Of a stretch of 64,000 bases of DNA, positions 55,182-64,000 are shown in pieces. Position numbers and translations under genes: made by a program. The DNA comes from Mycolicibacterium mucogenicum DSM 44124. Its GTDB lineage: Bacteria; Actinomycetota; Actinomycetes; Mycobacteriales; Mycobacteriaceae. Numbering within the stretch: position 1 is the first letter of the stretch; each line of letters begins with the position of its first letter. The notes beneath the pieces are model-generated. The model did no database searches and was not told the origin of the DNA. It saw nothing but the letters and a program-made list of their open reading frames with translations. The stretch is taken from the NCBI RefSeq assembly GCF_005670685.2, contig NZ_CP062008.1:6014001-6078000 (forward strand), in the 5' to 3' direction.

Positions 55182-55376
55182 GTGCACAGGGTAGTCAACA
55201 CCCCCTGCGCGACCTGCATCACGCCAGCCGATCGGCGTTGGTCTCGGTTCCGTTGCAGTGCGGTCAGAGCACGGTTGCAGGTGCGCGCCGGATCTGGTGG
55301 GCACCGCACATACCTACCTACAGTCGGCTCCAGTGCAACGCGTGAGACAGAAGTGAAGCGGAAGGACCGACGCCAC

Positions 55377-56426
55377 ATGTTCGAGAACGCCCGCCACTGG
55401 CGGCTTCTGGCAGGAGGTGTCGCCGCGGGCCTGGCGGGCGTCGTCGGCTTCGCAGGCAACACCGCATCCGCCGATCCCCTGCCACCCCAGCCCGTCGTCC
55501 CCGCACCCGCCACGGTGACCCAGACGGTCACGGTGCAGGCCGCCCCGGCGCCGGTGGCTGCGGCCCAGCCGGCCGGACCCGCGTTCATCCCCGCAGGTCA
55601 GCCCGCCGCCGTACCCCAGCCGGCCACACTCCCCCAGCCGGCCACAATTCCCCAGCCCGCGGTGGCGCAGCCGGTCATCGCCCCGGCGCCGCCGCCCACA
55701 CCCGCCATCGCCCCGGCCGCCTCGGGCACCATCGCCGAGTTCTTCCGCGCCCACAACGTCGCCATGCAGCGGCAGACAGCCGCCGGCTTCACCGCGCTGA
55801 ACATCGTCCTGCCGGTGCCGCCGGGCTGGGCCGCGGTGCCCGACCCGAACGTGCCCGACGCCTTCGCCGTGATCGCCGACCGCGTCGGCGGCGACGGCCT
55901 CTACACCTCGAACGCCGCGCTGCAGGTCTACAAGCTCGTCGGCGACTTCGACCCGCGCGAAGCCATCAGCCACGGCTTCATCGACAGCCAGCAGCAGGTC
56001 GCGTGGCGGTCCACCGACGGTTCGATGGCTGATTTCTATGGCATGCCGTCGTCGATCATCGAAGGCACGTACCGCGAGAACAACCTGACGCTGAACACCT
56101 CGCGGCGGCACGTCATCGCGACGTCGGGCGCCGACCGCTACCTGGTGACGCTGTCGGTGACCACGAGTGCCCAGGTGACCGTCGCGTCCGGCAACGCCAC
56201 CGACGCCATCGTCAACGGCTTCAAGATCAGCGCACCGGGTGCACCGGCCGCAGCGCCGGCGCCGGCCGCCGTCCCCGCACCGGCCGCAGCACCTGCACCG
56301 GCTGCTGTGCCCGCGCCCGTCGCACCGGCTCCGGCCGCGCCGATGGTCCCGGCACCGGCCGCCGTCGCGCCGCACGCCGCCGGGGCCGTACCGCTCACCG
56401 CGTCGATCCCCGGCCTCGGCCGCTGA
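55377..56426 (+). CDS. mtc28: Secreted proline-rich antigen (Mtc28/LpqN-LpqT-like)
   Basis: A 349-residue exported protein. Signal peptide at about 1-32 (LLAGGVAAGLAGVVGFAG, cleavage near ASA-DP), a Pro/Ala/Gln-rich stretch with PQPAT repeats at about 33-115, an LpqN/LpqT-type domain at about 120-280 (IVLPVPPGWAAVPDPNVPDA), and a second Pro/Ala tail (APAPAAVPAPAA units). Position next to leuS and domain order match the proline-rich 28 kDa antigen Rv0040c. ATG at 55377 with GAAGGA upstream; the frame continues far upstream antisense to leuS but is not coding there. Confidence 0.88.
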   Translation: MFENARHWRLLAGGVAAGLAGVVGFAGNTASADPLPPQPVVPAPATVTQTVTVQAAPAPVAAAQPAGPAFIPAGQPAAVPQPATLPQPATIPQPAVAQPVIAPAPPPTPAIAPAASGTIAEFFRAHNVAMQRQTAAGFTALNIVLPVPPGWAAVPDPNVPDAFAVIADRVGGDGLYTSNAALQVYKLVGDFDPREAISHGFIDSQQQVAWRSTDGSMADFYGMPSSIIEGTYRENNLTLNTSRRHVIATSGADRYLVTLSVTTSAQVTVASGNATDAIVNGFKISAPGAPAAAPAPAAVPAPAAAPAPAAVPAPVAPAPAAPMVPAPAAVAPHAAGAVPLTASIPGLGR

Positions 56427-56475
56427 CCGGTCACCGGTTTGGAGCGGCCGCCCGGCCGCCCCTATCCTGAGACGC

Positions 56476-56832
56476 ATGCTGATCGCCGCGGTGCTGTGCC
56501 TGTGCGCGGCCGTGGTGACCGCGGGCGTCGGCGCCTGGTCGCTGAGCCGCCCCCCATCGACCGACACCGTGCCGCGCGTGCTGCGCTCGGTGGCACCGAT
56601 CCAACTCGCGACGGCCGCGATGCTCGCCGCCGGTGGTGCCGTCGCGCTCGTCGCACCGCGCAGCACCGGGGTGATGGTGTTGATGGTCTGCGTCATCGGC
56701 GCCGTCGGCACCTTCGCCGCCGGCTGCTACCAGGGCGCCAAGGCCGGGGCCGCCATGATGGCCCGGGAGAACGCGCCCGCCGGTGACGGCTGCGCCGGCA
56801 GCTGCGCCAGCTGCACGCTGTCCTGCAGCTGA
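56476..56832 (+). CDS. Small membrane protein with Cys-rich tail (Rv0039c-like)
   Basis: A 118-residue protein with three hydrophobic segments at about 1-22, 42-60 and 66-88, the last followed by a Gly/Ala-rich region and a C-terminal GCAGSCASCTLSCS with four cysteines. The tail could bind metal or form disulfides, depending on topology. ATG at 56476. It follows the mtc28-like gene by 49 bases, and the order matches Rv0039c-Rv0040c. Function unknown. Confidence 0.72.
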   Translation: MLIAAVLCLCAAVVTAGVGAWSLSRPPSTDTVPRVLRSVAPIQLATAAMLAAGGAVALVAPRSTGVMVLMVCVIGAVGTFAAGCYQGAKAGAAMMARENAPAGDGCAGSCASCTLSCS

Positions 56833-56841
56833 TTTCGCCGG

Positions 56842-57462
56842 TTAGTTACGGCTCACATCGATCGGGTGCGTCGCCAGCATCGCCATGGGCATCGGCTGAC
56901 GGCGTAGCACCCGCGACCACAGATCCACCCGCGGTTCCACGAGGACGTCCGACGGCAGCGCAGACAGGACGATCCAGTCGTCGCGCTCGATCTCACCGTC
57001 GAGCTGACCCACCGACCATCCCGAGTAGCCGGCGTAAATCCGCACGCCCTCGACGGCGCCTTCGATGTCCTCGGGGTCGGCGTCCAGGTCGACCATCGCG
57101 ATGCGGCCCTGCACATGTCGCAGCCCCGGCACCGACGACGCGTCGACGCCGACCTTCATGGTCGCCAGGCACAGCGCGGAATCGCGTTTCACCGGACCGC
57201 CGATGAACATCGACTTGGGTTTCTTCGCGAGCTTCGCCCACTGCGGCAGCACGTTGTAGACGGCCGTCTCGCTGGGCCGGTTCAGGACGACGCCGAGCGT
57301 GCCACCGGAGTTGTGCTCAACGATGTAGATGACGCTGCGCCGGAACGTCGGCTCCAGCAGGTCGGTGTTGGCGAGCAGCAGTGTCCCCGCCCGAATCCGG
57401 TGCGAGGCGGGAGCGAAATCGCGGTAATCCTCCGGTTCCTCTGACTGCGCCACGCCCTCCAT
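56842..57462 (-). CDS. YqgE/AlgH-family protein (Rv0038-like)
   Basis: A 206-residue YqgE/AlgH protein: [20 protein letters not shown], then [15 protein letters not shown] and [10 protein letters not shown] are the family signature. The fold is known; the molecular role is not established. ATG at 57462 is chosen over upstream codons. It converges with the Cys-tail gene (9 bases between stops) and diverges from the MFS gene over 118 bases. Confidence 0.9.
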   Translation of the reverse strand: MEGVAQSEEPEDYRDFAPASHRIRAGTLLLANTDLLEPTFRRSVIYIVEHNSGGTLGVVLNRPSETAVYNVLPQWAKLAKKPKSMFIGGPVKRDSALCLATMKVGVDASSVPGLRHVQGRIAMVDLDADPEDIEGAVEGVRIYAGYSGWSVGQLDGEIERDDWIVLSALPSDVLVEPRVDLWSRVLRRQPMPMAMLATHPIDVSRN

Positions 57463-57580
57463 AATGGCACTTGAGAGCCGTCGCCGTGACCAACGCACAC
57501 GGCCCGCCGGGATATTTGTACTGTGGAGCGGGTCGCTTCAACCACGCCCGGCACTCTCAAATCAGGACACGAATATCCCA

Positions 57581-58870
57581 GTGACCGCCCGCCGTCCCCA
57601 TCACGTCGTCCTGCATGCGGTGCAGGCCCTGCCGGACTTCCGCCGGCTGCTGGAACTGCGTGCGGTCAGCCAGTTCGGCGACGGACTCTTCCAGGCCGGC
57701 CTGGTGGGCGGCCTGCTGTTCAGCCCGGAACGCCAGGCCACCCCGCTGGCCATCGCCGGTGCCTTCGCCGCGCTGTACCTGCCGTACTCACTGCTGGGTC
57801 CGTTTGCCGGCGCGTTGCTCGACCGCTGGGACCGCCGGCAGGTGCTCATCGTCGCCAACCTCGGCCGGCTGCTGGTGATGATCTGCGTCGGCGCGCTGCT
57901 GGCCAACGCCGCGTCCGACCAGTGGATCCTGTTCGGCGCCTTGATCGTCAACGGCTTCACCCGCTTCGTCTCCTCCGGGCTGTCGGCCGCACTGCCACAC
58001 GTCGTGCCCACCGAACACGTCGTGTCGATGAACTCCGTGGCCACCGCGTGCGGAGCCGTGTCGGCGTTCGTGGGCGCCAACGTGATGCTGCTGCCCCGCT
58101 GGCTGCTCGGCGCGGGCGACACCAGCTCGGCCGTGGTGATCTGGCTGGCGGCGGTGGCCGTCGCAGTGGCGCTGTGGCTGTCGGTGCGCTTCCACCGCCA
58201 CCTCCTGGGCCCTGACGACAGCGCCCGCGCCGTCCACGGTTCGGTCGCCTACGCCGTCATCACCGGCTGGGTCTACGGACTCCGGTCGGTGGCGAACGTG
58301 CCGACCGTGACGGCCACCCTCACCGGTCTGGCGGCCCACCGGATGGTGTTCGGCATCAACACCCTGATGGTGCTGGTGATCGTCCGGCACGGCGGCGGCG
58401 AACACGTCGCCGGGTTCGCGGTGACCGTCGTGTTCGTCGCCGCCGCGGGCCTCGGCTCGTTCCTGGGCAACGTCGTCATGCCGGCCGCGGTACGCCGCTG
58501 GGGTCGCTACGCAACCGCCAACGGCGCGCTCGCCGTCGCGGCAGTGGTTCAGCTCGCGGGCGTCGGCCTGCAGATACCGGTCCTGATCGCCTGCAGTCTG
58601 GTGCTGGGCACGGCCGGGCAGGTGGTCAAGTTGTGCGCCGACTCGGCGATGCAGCTCGACGTCGACGACGCCCTGCGTGGGCACGTGTTCGCCGTCCAGG
58701 ACGCGCTGTTCTGGATGGCGTTCATCGTCGCGATCACGGTATCGGCGGCCGTAATCCCGGACGACGGCAAGTCGTCGGCACTGATGGCCGCCGGCTCCGT
58801 CGTCTACCTCGTGGGCATGGCCCTGCACGCGACGCTGGGCAAGCGCAGCAGAACCAGCGGTACCGTCTAG
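57581..58870 (+). CDS. MFS transporter (Rv0037c-like)
   Basis: A 429-residue major-facilitator protein with 12 predicted hydrophobic segments. The loop 2-3 motif is seen as [13 protein letters not shown]. It resembles the MFS_3/enterobactin-exporter-like group. GTG at 57581 is chosen because the protein core begins there; no strong ribosome-binding site is present, so translation may be leaderless. The substrate is unknown. 9 bases before the next gene, with which it is probably co-transcribed. Confidence 0.85.
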   Translation: MTARRPHHVVLHAVQALPDFRRLLELRAVSQFGDGLFQAGLVGGLLFSPERQATPLAIAGAFAALYLPYSLLGPFAGALLDRWDRRQVLIVANLGRLLVMICVGALLANAASDQWILFGALIVNGFTRFVSSGLSAALPHVVPTEHVVSMNSVATACGAVSAFVGANVMLLPRWLLGAGDTSSAVVIWLAAVAVAVALWLSVRFHRHLLGPDDSARAVHGSVAYAVITGWVYGLRSVANVPTVTATLTGLAAHRMVFGINTLMVLVIVRHGGGEHVAGFAVTVVFVAAAGLGSFLGNVVMPAAVRRWGRYATANGALAVAAVVQLAGVGLQIPVLIACSLVLGTAGQVVKLCADSAMQLDVDDALRGHVFAVQDALFWMAFIVAITVSAAVIPDDGKSSALMAAGSVVYLVGMALHATLGKRSRTSGTV

Positions 58871-58879
58871 GGTGCTGCC

Positions 58880-59662
58880 ATGGCCCCCAATGCTGCTGCC
58901 GGTGTCATCGCCGATCTGCGTGCCGAAAGTGACGACCTGGACCGTCTGGTCGCCGACCTGCCACCCGCCGAGTGGGCCACTGCGACCCCGGCCGAAGGCT
59001 GGACCATCGCTCACCAGATCGCGCATCTGTGGTGGACCGACCAGGTGTCGGTGCTGGCGGTGACCGACGAGGAAGCCTTCGCCGCGACGCTCACCGAGGC
59101 CTGGAAGAACCCGCTCGGCTTCGTCGACGTGGCGGCCGAAGAACTCGCGCAGACGCCGCCGGCAGAGATGCTGGCGCAGTGGCGCGCCACCCGGACCACG
59201 CTGCACGACGCATTGGAAGGTGTTGCCGACGGCCGCAAGCTGCCGTGGTTCGGCCCGCCGATGAGCGCCGCGTCCATGGCGAGCGCGCGGCTGATGGAGA
59301 CCTGGGCGCACGGCGCTGACGTCGCCGACACGCTCGGGGTCCGGCGTGAGCCGACGGCCCGGCTCAAGTCGATCGCGCACATCGGCGTTCGGACAAGGGA
59401 TTTCGCGTTCACGCTCCACGAGCTGACCCCGCCGGCCGACGTGTTTCACGTGGAACTTTCCGCCCCCGACGGCTCGGTGTGGACCTGGGGTCCGGACGAC
59501 TCCGCACAGCGGGTCACCGGCTCGGCCGAGGACTTCTGCCTCCTGGTCACGCAGCGGCGGCCGCTGCGGGAACTCAACGTCAAGGCCGTCGGCGACGACG
59601 CGCAGAAGTGGCTGACCATCGCCCAGGCCTTCGCCGGGCCGCCCGGAGCCGGCCGCGACTGA
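58880..59662 (+). CDS. TIGR03084/DinB-like maleylpyruvate-isomerase-family protein (Rv0036c-like)
   Basis: A 260-residue protein: N-terminal DinB-like four-helix bundle of the mycothiol-dependent maleylpyruvate isomerase type ([15 protein letters not shown] has the first metal-site His, [20 protein letters not shown] the others) and a C-terminal SCP2-like alpha/beta domain. Metal- and thiol-dependent transferase or isomerase activity is likely; the substrate is unknown. Same operon as the MFS gene. Confidence 0.85.
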   Translation: MAPNAAAGVIADLRAESDDLDRLVADLPPAEWATATPAEGWTIAHQIAHLWWTDQVSVLAVTDEEAFAATLTEAWKNPLGFVDVAAEELAQTPPAEMLAQWRATRTTLHDALEGVADGRKLPWFGPPMSAASMASARLMETWAHGADVADTLGVRREPTARLKSIAHIGVRTRDFAFTLHELTPPADVFHVELSAPDGSVWTWGPDDSAQRVTGSAEDFCLLVTQRRPLRELNVKAVGDDAQKWLTIAQAFAGPPGAGRD

Positions 59663-59682
59663 GCTCGCGCCGGCTCACCGAA

Positions 59683-59731
59683 AGGGACCAAATGGTCGTC
59701 ACGCGAGGCGACGCACAGCCATTTGGTCCTT
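59683..59731. terminator. Inverted repeat between convergent genes
   Basis: GGACCAAATGG (59685-59695) and CCATTTGGTCC (59719-59729) are perfect 11-base arms extended by two weaker pairs, around a 23-base loop with its own short CGTC/GACG stem. It lies in the 82 bases between convergent stops and probably acts as a two-way terminator. Confidence 0.55.
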
Positions 59732-59744
59732 CTCGGGCAGTGGA

Positions 59745-60230
59745 CTAACCGCGCGCCACCACGCCCGCCGCGTCGGCCGTACCGTCTCCGTCGGCGTCTG
59801 ACAGCTGCACATCCCATCGCCCGTCACCGTCGGTGTCCGCGTAGGCCACCGGCCCGGCCAGCACCCGGTCCGCGAGCCCGTTGCCATCGGCATCGATCAG
59901 CCGGTCGTCGGCCGCGCCGTCACCGTCGAAGTCGACGACCGCTCCCCCGCTCTGCTCGGTGCCGTCCAGACCGAACCACCGCAGCCCCGAGCCCACCGCC
60001 CAGGTACCCGACCCGTCGTCGGTGAACGACCGGCGCGCACCGTCGACATCGATCACGGCATGGTCGGCCCGGCCGTCCCCGTCGAAGTCGGCCAGCGCAT
60101 CGTCGAACAATCCGTCGCCGTCCACATCGAGCCGCACGCCGTCCAGCGTGCCGTCGCCGTCGGCGTCCACCGCCGGCTCCCCCGGCCACCACGACGCCGA
60201 CCCGTCCCCGTCACTCAGGCAATAGTCCAT
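59745..60230 (-). CDS. Acidic protein of 13-residue DxDGDG repeats
   Basis: A 161-residue, very Asp-rich protein. Seven DxDGDG or DxDGNG loops are seen: VDADGDGTLD, LDVDGDGLFD, ADFDGDGRAD, VDFDGDGAAD, IDADGNGLAD, ADTDGDGRWD, SDADGDGTAD, with two decayed units between the third and fourth. Neighbouring loops are mostly exactly 13 residues apart. This loop type binds calcium in EF-hand, dockerin and thrombospondin type 3 repeats. No signal peptide or membrane segment, so it should be cytosolic unless exported by another route. ATG at 60230 with AGGT just before; it lies 18 bases downstream of the CCA-adding enzyme gene. Confidence 0.75.
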   Translation of the reverse strand: MDYCLSDGDGSASWWPGEPAVDADGDGTLDGVRLDVDGDGLFDDALADFDGDGRADHAVIDVDGARRSFTDDGSGTWAVGSGLRWFGLDGTEQSGGAVVDFDGDGAADDRLIDADGNGLADRVLAGPVAYADTDGDGRWDVQLSDADGDGTADAAGVVARG

Positions 60231-60248
60231 ACCTGAATGGACGGCTGA

Positions 60249-61709
60249 TCAGCCTCTGGCGTTCCACCATTTCTGCAATTCGGCGACGGCCTCGTCGTGG
60301 CTCAGCGGGCCGCGGTCCAGCCGCAGCTCCTTGAGGAACCGCCACGCCTCGCCGACCTGCGGGCCGGCCGGGATGCCGAGCAGCGTCATGATCTCGTTGC
60401 CGTCCAGGTCCGGCCGCACCCGGGCCAGATCCTCTTTCGCGGCCAGCTCCTCGATGCGTCGCTCGAGACCGTCGTAGTTGGCCTGCAACCGCGCCGCCCG
60501 GCGACGGTTGCGGGTCGTGCAGTCCGCGCGCACCAGCTTGTGCAACCGGCTCAGCAGCGGCCCGGCGTCGGTGACGTACCGACGCACGGCCGAGTCCGTC
60601 CACTGGCCGGTGCCCTTGTCGTCGGCGTAGCCGTGGAACCGCAGGTGCAGATACACCAGTTGCGAGACGTCGTCGACCATCTGCTTGGAGTACTTCAGCG
60701 CGCGCATCCGCTTGCGCGTCATCTTGGCGCCGACCACCTCGTGGTGGTGGAAGCTGACGCCCCCGTCGGGCTCGTGGCGGCGGGTGTCGGGCTTGCCGAT
60801 GTCGTGCAGCAGCGCCGCCCAGCGCAGCACCAGATCCGGGCCCTCGTCCTCGAGGTCGATCGCCTGCCGCAGCACCGTCAGCGAGTGGTGGTACACGTCC
60901 TTGTGCTGGTGGTGTTCGTCGATCGCCATCCGCATCGCACCGACCTCGGGCAGCACGACATCGCCCAGTCCGGTCTGCACCATCAAATCCACGCCGGCCA
61001 TGGGATCGGCACCGAGCATCAGCTTGTCGAGCTCGGCGGCCACGCGCTCGGCGGTGATCCGGCCCAGCTGCGGCGCCATCTCGAGCAGGGCCTCGAGCAC
61101 GCGCGGCGCCACCGAGAACCCCAGCTGTGAGACGAAGCGGGCCGCCCGCAACATCCGCAGCGGATCGTCACCGAACGACACCTGCGGCGCCGACGGGGTG
61201 TCGAGCACCTTGTCGGCGAGTGCGGCGAGCCCACCGAGTGGATCGTGGAACTCACCGATGCCGCCGGGCAGGTCCGGGTTGATCCGGACTGCCATGGCGT
61301 TCACGGTGAAGTCCCGGCGCACCAGGTCGTCCTCGAGCCGGTCGCCGAACACCACCTCGGGGTTGCGGGACACCTGGTCGTAGCTGTCGGCGCGGAAGGT
61401 GGTGATCTCGATGCGCTGCCCATACTTGGCCGCCCCGATGGTCCCGAATTCGATCCCGGTGTCCCACAACGCTTCTGCCCAGCCGCGCAGCATCTTCTGC
61501 AACTCGGCCGGACGGGCGTCGGTGGTGAAGTCCAGGTCGTTCAGCTCACGGCCCAGCAGCGCGTCGCGCACACTGCCGCCCACCAGGTACAGGTCGTGAC
61601 CCGCGGCGGCGAATACCCGCCCCAGGTCTACGAGCAAACCCGCATGCTTGTTCAGTGCGACCGCGGCAGCGGTCAGCAACGCGGCATCGGTACTTGCTTC
61701 GTTCGGCAC
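60249..61709 (-). CDS. CCA tRNA nucleotidyltransferase (pcnA-type)
   Basis: A 486-residue class II nucleotidyltransferase that adds or repairs the CCA end of tRNAs. LVGGSVRDALLGRELNDLDF is the catalytic head, RRDFTVNAMAV and DDPLRMLRAARF the neck, and an HD domain lies near 270-370 (ALLHDIGKPDTRRHE). The HD domain is a feature of this subgroup, named pcnA in M. tuberculosis (Rv3907c). GTG at 61709. It diverges from the mutT4-like gene over 123 bases, as in other mycobacteria. Confidence 0.93.
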   Translation of the reverse strand: MPNEASTDAALLTAAAVALNKHAGLLVDLGRVFAAAGHDLYLVGGSVRDALLGRELNDLDFTTDARPAELQKMLRGWAEALWDTGIEFGTIGAAKYGQRIEITTFRADSYDQVSRNPEVVFGDRLEDDLVRRDFTVNAMAVRINPDLPGGIGEFHDPLGGLAALADKVLDTPSAPQVSFGDDPLRMLRAARFVSQLGFSVAPRVLEALLEMAPQLGRITAERVAAELDKLMLGADPMAGVDLMVQTGLGDVVLPEVGAMRMAIDEHHQHKDVYHHSLTVLRQAIDLEDEGPDLVLRWAALLHDIGKPDTRRHEPDGGVSFHHHEVVGAKMTRKRMRALKYSKQMVDDVSQLVYLHLRFHGYADDKGTGQWTDSAVRRYVTDAGPLLSRLHKLVRADCTTRNRRRAARLQANYDGLERRIEELAAKEDLARVRPDLDGNEIMTLLGIPAGPQVGEAWRFLKELRLDRGPLSHDEAVAELQKWWNARG

Positions 61710-61832
61710 GTCCGATGAGCCTAATGCGCCCACCCCGCGGTTTGGTACCGACCATCGCGGCACGGTCACAACTGGGCCACTGACCGGCGAGTGGGGACAG
61801 GGCGCCCAACCTGAGCAGCTACTATCGCTTGG

Positions 61833-62618
61833 GTGTCGGAAGGCGAGCGTGCCAAACCACGACGACGCCGCGGGCGACGTCGCGGTCGACGCTCGGCAGG
61901 TCCGCCCAGCGACAACACCCAGGCCACCGACACCGATTCGGCAGCCGCGCCCCGCAACGGCACCGCACAAGCAGTCCCGGCGGCGGCTCCCGCCACCCCG
62001 GCTGCCCGCAAGTCGAACAACGACCGGCTGCGCACCGTCCACGAAACATCGGCCGGCGGGCTGGTGATCGACGGCCTCGACGGCCCCAAGGACACCCAGA
62101 AGGCGGCCCTCATCGGCCGCATCGACCGTCGTGGCCGCATGCTGTGGTCACTGCCCAAGGGGCACATCGAACTTGGCGAGACGGCCGAACAGACCGCCAT
62201 CCGTGAGGTCGCCGAGGAGACCGGGCTGCAGGGCAGCGTGCTGGCCGCGCTCGGCAGCATCGACTACTGGTTCGTGACCGAGGGTCGGCGCGTGCACAAG
62301 ACAGTGCACCATTACCTGATGCGATTCCTGGGCGGTGAACTCTCCGACGACGACGTCGAGGTCACCGAAGTGGCGTGGGTGCCGCTTCGGGAGCTGCCGT
62401 CCCGCCTGGCCTACGCCGACGAGCGCAAGCTCGCCGAGGTGGCCGGCGAACTGATCGACAAACTGCACACCGATGGACCGGGCGCCCTGCCGCCGCTGCC
62501 GCGCACCGCGCCGCGCCGCCGCCCACAGACCCATTCCCGCACGCGGAACCATCGCACCGACGACTCCGCCCATACCCAACCCGGCCGCCGCGCGAACGGC
62601 TGCGGACCCGGGTCGTGA
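61833..62618 (+). CDS. Nudix hydrolase (MutT4-like)
   Basis: A 261-residue Nudix protein. A basic, disordered N-terminus ([12 protein letters not shown]) of about 60 residues precedes the Nudix fold; the box reads [20 protein letters not shown] then TGL. The C-terminal 45 residues are Arg/Pro/His-rich. Orthologous by position to Rv3908 (mutT4), whose group hydrolyses nucleoside di- or triphosphate-linked compounds. GTG start at 61833; its stop overlaps the next gene as GTGA. Confidence 0.88.
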   Translation: MSEGERAKPRRRRGRRRGRRSAGPPSDNTQATDTDSAAAPRNGTAQAVPAAAPATPAARKSNNDRLRTVHETSAGGLVIDGLDGPKDTQKAALIGRIDRRGRMLWSLPKGHIELGETAEQTAIREVAEETGLQGSVLAALGSIDYWFVTEGRRVHKTVHHYLMRFLGGELSDDDVEVTEVAWVPLRELPSRLAYADERKLAEVAGELIDKLHTDGPGALPPLPRTAPRRRPQTHSRTRNHRTDDSAHTQPGRRANGCGPGS

Positions 62619-64000
62619 AGGTCAGGTTGGCGGCCTCGACAGTTCTCCTGCGCGTCCTGGCAGTCACCGCCCTGTTGCTGTTGCTCACCGCCCCGATCAC
62701 GCCGCAATCGTCGGCAGGCGAACCGGGCGGGGCGACGTTCCTGCAGCTGCGCATCGACCACGTCACTCCCGACGTCGTGACCACCACCAGTGAGCCGGTG
62801 GTGACGGTCAGCGGCACCGTCACCAATGTCGGTGACCGCCCGGTGCACGACGTCATGGTGCGCCTCGAGCACGCGGCCGCGGTGACGTCGTCGTCCGGGC
62901 TGCGGACGACGCTGGCCGGGGAGCCGACCGACTTCTCCGCCGTCGGCGACTTCACCACGGTGTCGCAGGATCTGGCGCGCGGACAGAGTGTGCCGTTCCG
63001 GCTGGCGTATCCGGTGCGGTCCGCCGAGCATCCCGCCCTGGGCATCGATCACCCCGGTGTGTACCCGCTGCTCGTCAACGTCAACGGCACCCCCGACTAC
63101 GGCTCGGCCGCCCGGCTCGACGACGCCCGCTTCCTACTGCCGGTGCTCGGCGTGCCGGCCACCCCGGCCGCCGTGGGCAGCGGCAGTGGCCAGCAGCCGA
63201 TCGACGCCGTCGTACCCCCCGACACGGCACGCCCTGTCGCGCTGACCCTGCTGTGGCCGCTCGCCGACCGTCCGCACCTGGCGGCCGGCATCCCCGGACG
63301 CACCGAACCGGCGCGCCTCGCCGACGACGACCTCGCCACGTCCCTGGCCAACGGCGGCCGCCTCGACACCCTGCTGGCCGCGGCGGACTTCGCCACCAAC
63401 GACCAGGTGGATCCCGGCGGCCTCATGCGGGGAGCCATGTGCCTGGCCGTCGACCCCGACCTGCTGATCACCGTCAACGCGATGAGCGGCGGCTACGTCG
63501 TGACCGACGACCCGGAGGCCGGCCTCAACTCGCCCACCCACCCGGGCACCGGCCAGCAGGCCGCGACCGAGTGGCTCAACAGGCTGCGGCAGCTCGCCCA
63601 ACGGGTGTGTGTCACCCCGACGGTGTACGCCCAGGCCGACCTGCGCGCGCTGCAGCGCGTGGGCGACGCCGCCCTGAACACCACCGCCACCACCGATGCC
63701 GGGCCCATCGTCAACCAGCTGCTCGGCATCCAGTCCCTGCGCGGCGCGACGGTCGTCGGTGACGGCCCGCTCACGGGCCCGGCGGTACGGCTGCTGTCGG
63801 CGCAGCCCGAACCGACCGTCGCGATCGCCGCGGCGCCCATCACCGCCGACGACGCCGCGAATCCCGCCGACACCGCGCCCGTCCGCTACAGCGACAAAGT
63901 GACCGTGGCGCCGTTCGACCCGTGCGTCGCCGCGGCCCTGGCCGGCGCGGGCCGCACCCCGATCTCACCCGGGTACCTGGACACCTCGCTGCGGGTACCG
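62615..64000 (+). CDS. Secreted/membrane-anchored protein, N-terminal part (Rv3909-like)
   Basis: GTG at 62615 overlaps the Nudix stop, and the frame stays open to the right edge (462 codons). A signal or anchor segment lies at about 8-28 ([17 protein letters not shown]). An NEW3-like beta domain follows ([20 protein letters not shown]), then a long domain rich in Ala and Thr. By position it corresponds to Rv3909, the gene before the MviN-type protein Rv3910, implying a role in envelope biogenesis; that is inference from order. Truncated by the window. Confidence 0.8.
   Translation, partial: MKVRLAASTVLLRVLAVTALLLLLTAPITPQSSAGEPGGATFLQLRIDHVTPDVVTTTSEPVVTVSGTVTNVGDRPVHDVMVRLEHAAAVTSSSGLRTTLAGEPTDFSAVGDFTTVSQDLARGQSVPFRLAYPVRSAEHPALGIDHPGVYPLLVNVNGTPDYGSAARLDDARFLLPVLGVPATPAAVGSGSGQQPIDAVVPPDTARPVALTLLWPLADRPHLAAGIPGRTEPARLADDDLATSLANGGRLDTLLAAADFATNDQVDPGGLMRGAMCLAVDPDLLITVNAMSGGYVVTDDPEAGLNSPTHPGTGQQAATEWLNRLRQLAQRVCVTPTVYAQADLRALQRVGDAALNTTATTDAGPIVNQLLGIQSLRGATVVGDGPLTGPAVRLLSAQPEPTVAIAAAPITADDAANPADTAPVRYSDKVTVAPFDPCVAAALAGAGRTPISPGYLDTSLRVP

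Noticed and set aside
52248..55376. Long open frame leading into the mtc28-like gene from the left.
   Set aside because: It runs antisense through leuS; only the part from the ATG at 55377 with its ribosome-binding site and signal peptide is credible.
55182..55376. T-box or other leader riboswitch ahead of leuS.
   Set aside because: The leuS GTG has almost no upstream room for a structured leader and no T-box consensus is visible; the gene looks leaderless.
1..64000. tRNA, rRNA and CRISPR genes.
   Set aside because: No cloverleaf-like segments, rRNA stretches or regularly spaced repeats were recognised by eye; a covariance-model scan would be needed to exclude small RNAs.

Overview
High-GC actinobacterial DNA, almost certainly from a rapidly growing Mycobacterium (Mycolicibacterium). 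Several features point there: an MCE-family gene, many GTG starts and GTGA/ATGA gene overlaps, an F420-type LLM oxidoreductase, a glucosylglycerate hydrolase, and a right half whose gene order follows, from memory, M. tuberculosis Rv0058 to Rv0036c and then Rv3907c to Rv3909. That order places the window just to one side of the chromosomal origin, with dnaA expected beyond the right edge.

Region 1 (1-26.3 kb) is accessory. It starts with an mceA-type gene lacking yrbE neighbours, then a transposition-gene remnant. A TetR-controlled plus-strand catabolic operon follows (2.3-8.3 kb: amidohydrolase, TetR, alpha/beta hydrolase, enoyl-CoA hydratase, split-barrel flavoprotein, beta-lactamase-fold hydrolase). 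A scrapyard of IS3/IS630/TspO fragments surrounds a GAF-ANTAR regulator. A long minus-strand catabolic operon (21.7 to 10.3 kb) then encodes an Old Yellow Enzyme, alpha/beta hydrolases, SDRs, a crotonase, a CMD-family protein, an acyl-CoA ligase, a quinone-type reductase and a cholesterol-oxidase-like GMC enzyme broken by two single-base indels. It diverges from a TetR gene across an AT-rich palindromic operator. An intact IS630 element (23034-24166) and poorly conserved small genes close the island.

Region 2 (26.3-41 kb) is core: dnaB carrying a class 3 mini-intein in its P-loop, the rplI-rpsR-ssb-rpsF operon with a possible ribosome-binding-site-sequestering leader, three tandem Pro/Gly/Tyr-rich membrane proteins, a GT87 mannosyltransferase, ponA1, and the padR-ino1 pair.

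Region 3 (40.7-52.3 kb) mixes core and inserted genes: ahpC-ahpF, an Rv0045c-like esterase and Rv0044c-like LLM enzyme, a polar amino-acid ABC transporter with fused binding protein and permease, a MarR regulator, glucosylglycerate hydrolase, and an AAA+ ATPase coupled to a TPR membrane protein.

Region 4 (52.3-64 kb) holds leuS, the proline-rich antigen mtc28, several Rv0036c-Rv0039c homologues, an acidic protein built of 13-residue DxDGDG repeats, the CCA-adding enzyme gene, a MutT4-like Nudix gene and the start of an Rv3909-like secreted protein that runs off the right edge. Most lower-strength calls are regulatory palindromes and gene remnants; enzyme substrates in the two catabolic clusters cannot be set from sequence alone.
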